Shown piece by piece: positions 10,439 through 21,344 of a DNA stretch of 64,000 nt. Location of the stretch: contig CP137881.1 in the NCBI GenBank assembly GCA_034406715.1, positions 124,001-188,000 on the forward strand, written 5' to 3'. This DNA is from Rhodotorula mucilaginosa (lineage: Eukaryota; Basidiomycota; Microbotryomycetes; Sporidiobolales; Sporidiobolaceae). The notes under the pieces were generated by a model. It saw only the letters and a program-made list of their open reading frames with translations. It was not told the origin of the DNA and ran no database searches. Every line of letters begins with the position of its first letter. Positions within the stretch are counted from its first letter, which is position 1. Made by a program: the position numbers and the translations under genes.

Positions 10439-13071
10439 TCAGAGATCGTCGTCGCCTCCGCCTCCAGAATAGTACCCATCCATCGCCTCTCCGGCCCCTT
10501 CCCACCCCTCGACCTCTTCATCCCAATCGTCATCCTCGTCTCTGCCATTCCCTCCCCCCTCAAACCCGGCATCGCCATCCTCATCCTCACTCGCAAAATC
10601 AAGCAACCCCTTGACTCCTCCTCCTCCTCCTCCTCTTCCATGGAAGCGAGCCGTTCCCGGTTCGCCGAGCAATCGCGCGACTTGGCGTTCTTTCGCTGCG
10701 AAGGACGAAGTTTGTGATTTGGTCGGACTGGTGCGGAGGGAGAGGAGAGCTGCGAGGTCGGCGGGGAGGGAGGCGGTCAAGGTGGCGGTGGCGGTGGCTC
10801 CGTCGTCTGCTTGTTGGCGGCGGCGGCGGGTGGTGGTAGAAGGTGACGTTGACCGCGAACGGGAACGAGAACGAGAACGAGATGATCGTGGTCGATTCGA
10901 CAAGAGCGAGAGGAGGTCGGGTTGCCGACTCGTTTTGAAGAGGGAAGGGTCCTGGAACGTTTCGTCCAATTCACGACGATCGGCCGCGTCGAACGCGAGG
11001 ATATCAATCGTTTCGCCTTCGCCCCCGTCTTCGTCGTCGTCCTCTTCGTCGTCGGATTGGGGTTCTGCTCCGTCTGCAGAAGCAGAGGAGGTCGGAGGAT
11101 ATCGCTTCTCGCGCTCGAGCGCTTTTTGTCGCGCCATCCACCCCTTGTCCCGGATGACAATCTGTTCCCCTCCCTCCTCCTTCTTCTTCTTCCTCCTCGT
11201 CTTCGCCGCCTCCGTTCCGTCTTCCTCGCCGTCCATGTCACCATCATCGGCGGACTCCTCGCTGTCATAGTCGTCCAAATCGAGGATCATCTCGCCCGCC
11301 ATTTCCGGTACCGACGAGCTCTTCTTCTTCTGCTGCTGCTGCTTCCGGCCCTCTTCGCGAGCAGCCGGCTTCTGGTCCGCCAACGAGGAATTGGCAGCCC
11401 CGTTCGTCTTGCCTTTGCCCTTGCCCTTGCCCTTGTCGTTCCCGTTCCCATTCCCATTCTTGCTCGCGGCGACACCCTTCCCGAGTTTTTGGCGTTTCGC
11501 ATCCCCCCCGCCGGCCGAGAGTAGCATCGGCTGATCAGCATAATAAGACGACGACGCGGAGGAGGTCGAATCCCCTCCTGCCGCTCCCGGATCGGATCGT
11601 TTCTGCGGGACGATCGTCGTCGTCCCTCCTCCTCCTCCCCCTCCTGCAGTCGAGGTCGACTTGGTTGACGAAGGGAGCGGGACGAGGAACGGGACGGGAC
11701 GGGTCGTCGTCGACGAGCTCGAAGAAGAAGCGGTAGGCGCCGCCCCGCCGACGAAGAGGTTCGACTGAGGAAATCGGCGAGAAGCGAGTGAGGAGGGTGG
11801 CGGCGGCGGTGGTGGAGGGGAATCCGGCATCAGAGACTGGAACGGTCGCGTGACGGCACCATTCTTCTGGTTGCCGGAAGTCGAGGAGAGAGATTTGATC
11901 GGGGAAGGACCCAAAGCTTCGTCGTCGTCGTCGTCGTCGTCGTCCTGCTGGGCTCCGTGAAGTGTCCGCCCTGTCTGACTCGAACGTCGAGGCGTCGTGG
12001 TCAGAGTACCGCCACCGCCACCGCCACCGCCATTGCCGCCGTTGAAAGAGTCGTCCACTTGGTCGACGTCCATGCTCTCGGTCGCAGCAGGCGAGCGGGA
12101 AGCTCGTCGGTCGAATAGCCCGCCTTCTCCTCCTCCAGGTACGCTCGTCGCTGATCCCCAGCCAGCTCCGACCCGAGTGCCCCCCGCCGCCGCGGGCCCC
12201 AGAACCCCACCACCACCTCGAACGCTCGCCTTGTCCTTGCCCTTCTCCTCTTGCTGCTGCCTCTTGAGTTGTAGTCGCCGCGCCCTCAACTTTTCTCGTT
12301 CTTCGCGCTCGAACGCTCCGAACGCGCCCTTTTGTGGACTCGCGAAAGGGTTCGCGGCCTTCTGCTTCTTCTGCTGAGGGCTGTTGTTCGGTTTCGCGTC
12401 GAAGAAGAGGGGAGGAGCGGCGGGACGAGAAGAGGAGGACGAGGAGGTGGCGGTGGCGGGCGACGATCGCTTGTTGGGAGAACCGGAGGTGGAATGCAAC
12501 GCGGCGAGGGCGCGCAGTTTCGAGGGCGAGTTGGCGACTACGTAGCGTTGCTGCTGCTGCTGCTGCTGCTGAGTCTCTGAGCCTGGGTCTCTTTGACTGT
12601 CGGTTCGAGAGGAAGCGCCGCCCGGTAGAGTCTTGACCTTGGAAGAACCGGCCGAGAGTCGCCTCGAGGGAGACGCCGGCCCGCGGTCGCTTGACGGTTC
12701 TTCGTCTCCTTCTTTTCGTGCAGGGTGACGGGCGCGTGAGTCGGAACTGCGTTTGGGTTTAGTGGGAGTTTTGAACGGGTTTGAAGCGGCAGGTGGTGGA
12801 GCGGCAGCGGCGGTCGAAGTGGACGCGACGGGCGGGTGGTTGTTCGCAGTCTTCTTTGATTGAGCGGCTGATTTCTCTCGTTGGTACTGTTTGTATTTCT
12901 GGGCTGTGTGTTGCCCATAAAGGTCAGTATGCTCGCTGGGTGTGGAGAGGACCATGAGGGAGAGTTACCGATTTCGGGTCTGTTGCGAATGTCGTCGCGG
13001 GAAGGGTCCCTGCCGTGTTCAAGCTTGAAGGCTGCTTCGAACTGCTTCAACTGCTGTCTCAGATCGGACAT
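10439..13071 (-). CDS. SLD2: DNA replication regulator Sld2 (Drc1)
   Basis: Two exons, 13071-12969 and 12903-10439, giving 855 aa. The first 60 residues (LKQFEAAFKLEHGRDPSRDD and the following EIAQKYKQYQ) match the conserved N-terminal Sld2 motif, which in yeast helps bring polymerase epsilon and GINS to origins after CDK phosphorylation. NPFKTPTKPKRS and NPFASPQKGAFG further on are the repeated NPF-x-(T/S)P segments also found in fungal Sld2. The rest is mostly disordered: poly-Gln, poly-Ser, poly-Gly and long acidic runs, with many SP/TP sites. At 855 aa it is well over the yeast length (453 aa). It is transcribed divergently from RPB1, with start codons about 290 nt apart. Confidence 0.85.
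12549..12571. repeat. CTG/CAG trinucleotide run in SLD2
   Basis: A run of CTG on the plus strand encodes eight glutamines in SLD2 (minus strand). This is a simple-sequence tract that could vary in length between strains. Confidence 0.8.
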
Positions 13072-13363
13072 CGCGGAAGAGCGAACGCGGGCGAGTCGAG
13101 TCGAGTCGAGTCGGAACGAGGACGAGGACGAGGACGAGGACGAGGCGAGTCTCTCGCTCTCGTTCAATTGCGACGCAGAGCTGCTCGGGGCGGGAGAGCA
13201 CTGCTGTACACGCACACACGCTCATCCAACTCGACTCTCTCTCTCTCCGCTCACCCGCCCTCTCGCGCGCTGTCCCTCGTCGTCTCGCCCACCCCCCGAC
13301 TCGTCGCCACTCCTCGCGACCGACACCCCCGGCGAGCGCGCTAGCTAGGAGTACAGGGACATC
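13072..13363. promoter_or_regulatory. Shared upstream region of SLD2 and RPB1
   Basis: About 290 nt separate the SLD2 start (reading left) and the RPB1 start (reading right). The stretch is rich in CTCTCT and GAGGACGAGGACGAG-type runs and has no clear TATA box. A bidirectional promoter is inferred from arrangement alone. Confidence 0.5.
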
Positions 13364-16300
13364 ATGTTGGGACACGAGTTTGCTCACTCGACCCAGTGCG
13401 TCCCTCCCCCTTCCCCTTGAACCCCATCTTTGGTCCCACCCCTCGCCGACGCGGAAGCGACCTTGGGCTGACCAACCTTCTGTGTGTCTCTAGGCCGATC
13501 AAGCGACCGCGCACGATCCAGTTTGGGATCCTGTCCCCGGAAGAGATAAAGGCAATCTCGGTATGCAAGGTCGAGTACCCAGAGACGTTCGAGGAGGGCA
13601 ACGCCCAGCCCGTGAGTCCGACACACCTCGCTCCTCCCGCTGCCTTGATAGGGCAGTACAGTAGCCGGGGCTCGATTTGCTGGAGCTCATAGTACTCACA
13701 TCATGATCTGTGCGAAACAGAAAACGGCCGGTCTCAGTGACCCGCGACTCGGCACCATCGACCGCAACTTCAAGTGCGCAACTTGCGGCGAGGGCATGGC
13801 AGAGTGCCCCGGTCATTTCGGTCACATCGAACTGAGCCGGGCAGTATACCATGTCGGTGCGTGTGCACGATTCCCGCGAGCGGACCGAACCGAAGCAGAG
13901 CGGGGAAACTCACCCCTTGCTTGTCCGCCCGCGACTAGGCTTCATCAACAAGGTCAAAAAGATTGCCGAGTGCATCTGCGTCCAGTGCGGCAAGCTCAAG
14001 ATTTCGCCGCACGAAGACCCGCGGCTGAACGACGCCGTCCGGTTCGTCCGCGACCCGAAAAAGCGCCTCGCGATCGTGCACGCCCTCGTCAAGGGCAAGA
14101 TGACGTGCGACATGGACGTCGTCGACGAAGAAATGCAGGCCAAGATCAACGCCGGCGAAGAGGTCCCGAAAGGTCATGGCGGGTGCGGGCACGACCAGCC
14201 GGTTCTCCGGAGGGAAGGGCTCAAGTTGTTCCTGCAGTACGGGAGGGGCAAAGACGAGGTAAGCTCACACACGAGAGGGGACCAGAAAGTCTTTACTTTG
14301 CGTGGTGCTCACCCTGTACCGAGCCATGCTTCCCTCTCCCCCTCCCGACTTGTGCGCCCCGCCCTGCCCGCGCGAGTAGGACGGCAACGCCCAGCAACCG
14401 GACCGCAAGCCGTGGACCGCGACGCAGGCGCATGCCCTCTTCCGCAAGATCTCGGACGAGGACCTCGTCACGATGGGACTGTCGGCGACCGAGGCGCACC
14501 CGTCGTGGATGATCCTGACCGTCCTGCCGGTGCCGCCTCCGCCCGTGCGCCCGTCGATCTCGGTCGACGGCGGCGCGATGCGCGGCGAGGACGACTTGAC
14601 GTACAAGCTCGCCGAGATCATTCGCGCCAACTCGTCGCTCCGCAAGTTTGAAGAGGAAGGCGCGCCCGCGCACGTCATCAACGAGTTTGAGCAACTCCTC
14701 CAGTGGCACATTGCGACCTACATGGACAACGACTTGCCCGGTCAACCGCAGGCGTTGCAGAAATCGGGACGACCCGTCAAGTCGATCCGGGCGCGACTCA
14801 AGGGCAAAGAGGGGCGGCTGCGCGGCAACTTGATGGGCAAGCGCGTCGACTTTTCCGCCCGAACCGTCATCACCGGTGACCCCAACTTGGCGCTCGACGA
14901 GGTCGGCGTCCCGTTCTCGATCGCGAGGACCTTGACCTACCCGGAGCGCGTCACGCCGTACAACATCCAGTACCTCCAGGAACTGGTCCGGAACGGACCG
15001 AACGAGTACCCCGGCGCGCGGTACGTCGTCCGCGACACGGGCGACCGGATCGACCTGCGGTACAACAAGCGCGCCGATACGTTCCTCCAGTACGGGTGGA
15101 TCGTCGAGCGCCACCTCAAGGACGGCGACATTGTCTTGTTCAACCGGCAACCGTCGCTGCACAAGATGTCGATGATGGCGCACCGCGTCAAGCTCATGCC
15201 GTACTCGACCTTCCGGCTCAACTTGTCGGTCACGTCGCCGTACAACGCCGACTTTGACGGCGACGAGATGAACTTGCACGTGCCGCAGTCGGAAGAGACC
15301 CGCGCCGAGTTGATCAACATTTGCGCCGTCCCGCGCAACATCATCTCGCCGCAGGCCAACAAGCCCGTCATGGGTATCGTCCAGGACACGCTGTGCGGCG
15401 TCCGCAAGTTTACCCTCCGCGACTGCTTCATGGACCTCGACTTTGTCCAAAACATCCTCCTGTGGGTCCCCGAGTGGGACGGCGTGATCCCGCCGCCGGC
15501 CATCATGAAGCCGAAACCGCTCTGGACGGGCAAGCAGATCCTGTCGATGTGCATCCCGTCCGGGATCAACTTGTACCGCGGTTCGGCGTCCAACACGGTC
15601 AACCCGGCCGAGGACGACGGCATGTTTATCGAGGACGGCCAGATCATGTTTGGCACCGTCGACAAGAAGACGGTCGGCACGTCGCAGGGTGGGTTGATCC
15701 ACGTCATCTACCGCGAAAAGGGCCACGAGGTGTGCCGCGATTGGTTCTCGGGCGTGCAAAAGACGGTCAACTTTTGGTTGCTCCACAACGGCTTCTCGAT
15801 CGGGATCGGCGACACGGTCCCGGACAAGGGCACGATGGAGACGATCACGGGCTTCATCGACACGGCCAAGCGCGAGGTCGAGCGGATCATCACGATGGCG
15901 CAGGACGACCGGCTCGAACCCGAACCGGGGATGACGGTCCGCGAGTCGTTCGAGTCGAAAGTCACGCGCGCGCTCAACCAGGCCCGCGACTCGTCCGGAC
16001 GGAGTGCCGAACGCTCCCTCAAGGCCGACAACAACGTCAAGCAGATGGTCGTCGCCGGCTCCAAGGGCTCGTTCATCAACATTTCGCAGATGTCGGCCTG
16101 TGTCGGGCAGCAGATTGTCGAGGGCAAGCGGTGCCCGTTCGGGTTCAAGTACCGCACGTTGCCCCACTTTACCAAGGACGACTACTCGCCCGAGGCTCGC
16201 GGCTTTGTCGAAAACTCGTACCTGCGAGGTGGGTGCCGCCGCGTTCATTTCTCGCTGAAGAGGGGGGGCCATGCTTTCGAAAGCCCTTCTCCTCCCTGGC

Positions 16301-19300
16301 CCCGAACTGACCCAGACCGCGGCACACACAGGTCTGACTCCGCAAGAGTTCTTCTTCCACGCCATGGCCGGACGAGAGGGTCTCATCGACACGGCCGTCA
16401 AGACGGCCGAGACGGGATACATCCAGCGCCGACTCGTCAAGGCGCTCGAGGACGTCATGGTCGCGTACGACGGGACTGTCCGGAACTCGCTCGGCGACGT
16501 CGTCCAGTTCGTGTACGGCGAGGACGGCATGGACGGTGCTTTCATCGAGGAGCAAGTCGTCGAGCCGATCCGGCTTTCCGACCAGCGCTTCGAGAAGCGG
16601 TACCGCGTCGACGTCATGGACGAGGAGTGGCGGTTCAAGCCGGGCACGCTCCACGTCAGCCTTTCGCAGGCCGACGCTGCCGTGCAGGCTACCCTCGACG
16701 AGGAGTACACCCAGCTCTGCGACGACCGCGCCTTGCTCCGAGGCGCCATCTTCCCCAAGGGTGACCCGACCGTCTCGCTCCCGGTCAACTTGCGCCGTAT
16801 CATCCAGAACGCGCAGCAGATCTTCCGGATCGACTTCCGCAAGGCGAGCGACCTGCCGCCGGTCGAGATTGTCGAACGCGTCCGCGAGCTGATCGACCGG
16901 TTGGTCATCATCCGAGGCCAGGACGAGCTCTCGCACGAGGCGCAGTTCAACGCGACTCTCTTGTTCCGCATCTTTATCCGGTCTGCGCTCGCCTCGCGAC
17001 GCGTCATCGAGGAGTACCACCTGAACCGCGAGGCGTTCGAGTGGGTCATCGGCGAGATCGAAGCCAAGTTCAACGCCTCGCTCGTCGCTCCGGGAGAGAT
17101 GTGCGGAACTCTCGCCGCGCAGTCGATCGGTGAGCCGGCGACCCAGATGACGCTCAACACGTTCCACTACGCCGGTGTCTCGTCCAAGAACGTCACGCTC
17201 GGTGTCCCGCGTCTCAAGGAGATCATCAACGTCGCCGTCAACCTCAAGACCCCCTCGACGACGGTCTACTTGCAGCCCGAGTACGCCAAGGACATCCAGC
17301 TCGCCAAGGAGGTGCAGACTCGCTTGTCGTACACGACCTTGCAGACCGTGACGGCTTCGACCGAGATCTTCTACGACCCGGACCCGACCGCGACCGTCAT
17401 CGAGGACGACCGCGAGTTTGTCGAGGCGTTCTTTGCCATCCCGGACGAGGACGTCGAGGCCAACCTGCACCGCCAGTCGCCGTGGCTGCTCCGGTTCGAG
17501 CTCGACCGTGCCAAGATGCTCGACAAGAAGCTCGAGATGCACTACGTCGCGGGCAAGATTGCCGAGACGTTCGACCAGGACCTGTTCGTCATCTGGTCGG
17601 AAGACAACGCCGAGAAGCTCGTGATTCGGTGCCGTGCGCTCAAGAGTGCCGAGCAGGACAAGGAGGGAGCGGACGACGAGGAAGACGACGAGGATGTCTT
17701 CCTGAAGCAGCTCGAGTCGCAGATGCTCGGCTCGATCGCGCTCTCGGGCGTCGAAGGTATCGACCGAGTGTTCATGATTGAGCAGAAGCGACCGCAGCTG
17801 AACGCGGCCGGCGAGTTCCACTCGCCCAACGAATGGGTGCTCGAAACCGACGGCATCAACCTGCGCAAGGTGCTCTGCATCGAAGGTGTCGACGCGCAGC
17901 GGACCATGTCAAACTCGTGCGTCGAGGTGCTCGAAGTGCTCGGCATCGAAGCCGCACGAGCGTCGGTCCTGCGCGAGCTGCGAAACGTCATCGAGTTTGA
18001 CGGTTCCAAAGTCAACTACCGACACTTGTCGATGCTCACCGACATCATGACGAACCGAGGATCGCTCATGGCCATTACCCGACACGGCATCAACCGATCC
18101 GACACGGGTGCGCTCATGCGCTGTTCGTTCGAGGAGACGGTCGAGATCTTGATGGAGGCGGCGGCGGCGGGCGAGACCGACTACTGCACGGGTGTGGCCG
18201 AGGCCGTCTTGCTCGGACAGCAGCCGCCGATGGGAACGGGCGCGTTCGAGCTCGCGCTTGACCTCGACAAGCTCCAGGAAGTCATCCCGGACCACCGACT
18301 GCCCGTCCCGGCCGGCATGGCGATGGACGCAGTCATGGACGGCGGACGAACTCCGGGCGGAGGCGCGACTCCGTACGCAGACATGAGCGATGGCAAGACG
18401 CCTGCTTACTACGCCGAGAACCTCGGTGCTGCGGCCTTTTCACCCATCATCCAGCCCGGGCAGGATGCCTACGACCAGGGTGGTCTCGGTGGCCAGTCGC
18501 CGTTCGGAGGAGCTTCTCCGTTCGGTGGAGCTTCTCCGTTTGCAGGCGGGCAGTCGCCCTTCACGGGCGGACAGTCGCCGTTCACCGGTGGCGCTTCACC
18601 GTTCGGCGCTGGAGGCTACTCTCCGTGCGTGTCTTTTCTTCTTCTCCGGCTTCTTGTCTCCTAGCAGCTGACAGATCTTGCATCTCTTTCGTGCAGGTCG
18701 TCTCCCTTCGGAGGTGCTTCGCCTTACCACCCCAAGTCGCCGGGTCCTGCAGGCGGCGCTTCGCCGTGGGTCAACCGTGCTGGAGCAGGAGGTTACTCGC
18801 CGAGCAGTCCGCTCATCGGCGTCTCGCCGGCTTCGCCTCGGTTCAGTCCGACGAGCCCGGCCGGCTACTCGCCGACGAGTCCGAGCTTCTCGCCCGCGAG
18901 TCCGGCAGGTTACTCGTGAGTCGAGACTGTGAGTATGGATGCTAAAACGAGCTTTACTGATGTCGACTCTGTACTTGTAGACCCGCTTCGCCTCGCTTCT
19001 CTCCTGCCTCGCCCGCGTTCAGTCCTGCGTCGCCCGCCTTCAGCCCTGCTTCTCCGGCCTTTTCGCCTTCGTCGCCGCGCTACTCGCCTACGAGTCCAGC
19101 CTACTCGTGAGTCTTTGCCTGTCTCTCTGTCGAACGATGCGGAGGTTGACCTCATTTCGTCCCCGCTTCCCAGGCCGACTTCTCCGAAGGACAGGTCCGA
19201 CTCAAACTCCTCGCAGCATGCAGTAAAACCGCATGCTGACTCTTTCCTTCTGCAGCCCTACCTCGCCGGCTTACTCGCCCACGAGTCCAAAGTTCTCGTG

Positions 19301-19638
19301 CGTCCAATTCGTTCGCTCTCCATGCATTGACTGCATCGCTAACGACCTTTTTCGCCTCTCTCCTTTGCCTGCATACAGTCCGACCAGTCCTGCGTACTCG
19401 TGCGTATCGCCTTCTCCGGTAGGAATCGGTACTCTCATCCTGACCTTTCTCTTTTCGTTGCAGTCCGACTTCGCCGCAGTTCTCGCCGACGAGTCCGGCG
19501 TACTCGCCAACGAGTCCGGCATACTCTCCAACGAGTCCACGCACAGGGGACAACAACGGAAGCGCTACTCCGGGCGCAACTGGCACTCAGAACGGACGGA
19601 GCGCTCCTTACTCGTCGAACGCTTCGTGGAGTCGATGA
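13364..19638 (+). CDS. RPB1: RNA polymerase II largest subunit Rpb1
   Basis: Twelve exons: 13364-13395, 13494-13611, 13721-13856, 13939-14258, 14380-16228, 16332-18624, 18697-18915, 18981-19106, 19174-19194, 19256-19297, 19379-19399 and 19464-19638, giving 1783 aa. The clamp zinc site ([17 protein letters not shown]), a second cysteine pair (CVQCGK), the catalytic [10 protein letters not shown] near residue 490 and the bridge helix/trigger loop ([21 protein letters not shown]) are intact. The C-terminal domain begins with non-canonical [12 protein letters not shown] repeats and continues as about 18 heptads of YSPTSPx/FSPASPx type. It is cut by six introns, five at the same codon position. 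The tail ends with a Gly/Ser/Asn linker. It transcribes all mRNA genes in the nucleus. The trigger-loop intron at 16229-16331 is typical in size. Confidence 0.98.
18487..18620 (+). repeat. CTD-proximal SPFGG-type tandem repeats in RPB1
   Basis: The coding sequence repeats units of six or seven residues ([14 protein letters not shown], then GGQSPFTGG twice). They keep an SP core but lack Tyr1 and the second SP of the heptad. They sit between the Rpb1 core and the true heptads, like degenerate CTD repeats. Confidence 0.8.
18819..19560 (+). repeat. CTD heptad repeats split by in-register introns
   Basis: About 18 heptads of form (Y/F)SP(T/A/S)SPx are encoded over six exons. The introns beginning at 18916, 19107, 19195, 19298 and 19400 all break the Ser2 codon after its second base. 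Exons 18981-19106, 19174-19194, 19256-19297 and 19379-19399 are 126, 21, 42 and 21 nt, that is 6, 1, 2 and 1 heptads. Confidence 0.9.
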
Positions 19639-20045
19639 GGCGGTCTCCTTCGGAAGCTGGAAGAGTCTCGGTGTGCTTGTATGACCATGATTGCCGAAAC
19701 GCAAAAAATAAAATCGACGTATGGGTATGGCCGAGAGACCGAGCGAGACTTGTAGCTCGGAAGCCTTTGCGAGAAGCCTGCGAGGTGTTGTCTTCCGCTT
19801 CCTTCTCCCCTCACCTTCGTCCTTGCTTACACTTCCCTTGGCTCGCCGAGCGCGCTCTCCGCGTCGCTAAGGAACTCTGAACCTGACATATTGTGAGCTC
19901 CCGCCCCCACTCACCCGCGCGGTGTCCGCGGAGCGCTGCTGACCTCGTCTCGCGCTCGTGCGTCATCGCTTCTTCGCCGTTGAAGCATTCCGCACGCCCT
20001 CGAGCACAGATACAGTCGATCAGAGCTTTACCTCGTCGTCGCACG
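19639..20045. other. Intergenic: RPB1 3' end and F-box gene leader
   Basis: There is no coding signal. An AAAAATAAAA-like stretch near 19705-19715 could serve as the RPB1 polyadenylation element. The rest should be the promoter and leader of the F-box gene starting at 20046. Confidence 0.45.
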
Positions 20046-21344
20046 ATGGATTTGCTCCGCCAACCGAGCCCGTCCGAGGCCGCGGTCGCGCCTGTTACGA
20101 TCGACGTTCTGCCAGACGAGGTGCTTCAGACCATCTTTGCGCGCCTTGCCGACAAGGTCGACGCAGACGGAGGCGATCGTCAGAAGGAGCTTCTGCCGCT
20201 CGAACGCGTCTGCAAGCGCTGGAGGCCGTTCATCCTCGACGTCGCCTGGGAGGTTGTCGTGATCCGCTCGCCTGTCGGAGAGCTGCCGAACATCAAGTAC
20301 CTGCTCGCGCATCCGGACATGACTGAGCGCGTTCGCATCATTGTGGAGGATGCGAAAGCCAGCCTGCGCGTCCTGAGTGGTCTCGCCACGCCGAGGGACC
20401 GCCTGCGGTCGCCGGCGGTGTTGCAGCTTTTGGCGCGCTGCACTCGCCTGGCTCGTCTCAGCCTCGCCTTTGTAATACCGGAGGATGACCTTCTGCCAAC
20501 AATCTGCACGGCGCAGCACGCGGAGAACCTGAAAGGCCTGACGCTCGTGCCGATGCTGCGTGATGCTTCAAGCCTCACTCGCCTGCTCGAGCACCTCGCC
20601 AAGTTGCACAACCTTGTCGGCATTCGCCTCACCTGCACAGTCCCGGATCTGAGCAGTTGGTCTCCGAGCTCGATGACGATCGAAGGTCCACTCCGCTTGC
20701 GCGAGCTTGTATTGCAGGTGGTCTCGGCGGGCCACGGTGACGCAGCCATGACCGCAGTCGTGCTTCGCGCGCTTCGCTCCATCATCGCCCCCGAGGCTCT
20801 CGATCTGGTCAAGCTGACGAATTGGCGCGCGGATGCCGCGACTATGGACGCCCTCGCAGAGTTTCCAAACTTGCGCGTGCTCGATGTCGCCTTGCATCTG
20901 CCGGCTCCCGACGTGGCACAAGGCCTGGCGGCGATGCGCAACCTCGCTTCCTTGCGCATTTTGAGCGTTCGACACAGTCTTGATCAGACCCTCGTCGTCA
21001 AGAGTCCGGCATCTCTGCGTGACTTCCTTGCCTGCGTTCCTCCGAACCTCACGGAAATCCACGGACTCTCCTGCCGGGGTTTCGCCTTTCCTGCAGACGA
21101 ACTCAAGGATTTCGAAGTACTCGAAGTCGGTCCCAACTCGGTTCCTCTGTATCTTCTCGTCTCGATACGCATCTACGAGGACGAGACCAAATTGGCGCAG
21201 CAAGAGGTCGAGACGCGATTCTTCATGTCGATCACGCCACTCAGCAAGCCGACCTGGCGTTGCGTCCCTGCGGACGGCGCACACGGTGCCAAAGCTGTCC
21301 CTGAGTCGAGTGAGGGCGGAGTCGAAGGAACGAGTGCCGCTTAG
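20046..21344 (+). CDS. F-box protein with degenerate leucine-rich repeats
   Basis: A single exon of 432 aa. Residues 17-65 (IDVLPDEVLQTIFARLAD...LLPLERVCKRWRPFI) fit the F-box-like fold, with the usual leading Leu-Pro and a trailing Cys-Lys-x-Trp. This motif binds Skp1 in SCF ubiquitin ligases. The remainder is Leu-rich with irregular repeats (for example LRVLDVALHLPAP, LRILSVRHSL), resembling the variable substrate-binding part of many basidiomycete F-box proteins. These form a large, fast-evolving family, so the target cannot be named. The frame is open well upstream of the chosen start, but 20046 is the first ATG in frame. Absence of introns is unusual for this window. Confidence 0.8.
   Translation: MDLLRQPSPSEAAVAPVTIDVLPDEVLQTIFARLADKVDADGGDRQKELLPLERVCKRWRPFILDVAWEVVVIRSPVGELPNIKYLLAHPDMTERVRIIVEDAKASLRVLSGLATPRDRLRSPAVLQLLARCTRLARLSLAFVIPEDDLLPTICTAQHAENLKGLTLVPMLRDASSLTRLLEHLAKLHNLVGIRLTCTVPDLSSWSPSSMTIEGPLRLRELVLQVVSAGHGDAAMTAVVLRALRSIIAPEALDLVKLTNWRADAATMDALAEFPNLRVLDVALHLPAPDVAQGLAAMRNLASLRILSVRHSLDQTLVVKSPASLRDFLACVPPNLTEIHGLSCRGFAFPADELKDFEVLEVGPNSVPLYLLVSIRIYEDETKLAQQEVETRFFMSITPLSKPTWRCVPADGAHGAKAVPESSEGGVEGTSAA

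Noticed and set aside
14293-17160. 955-codon open frame on the minus strand inside RPB1
   Set aside because: It is antisense to a universally conserved gene and shows only Arg/Leu/Asp/Val-rich composition expected from the complement of a GC-rich, codon-biased ORF. No domain is visible.
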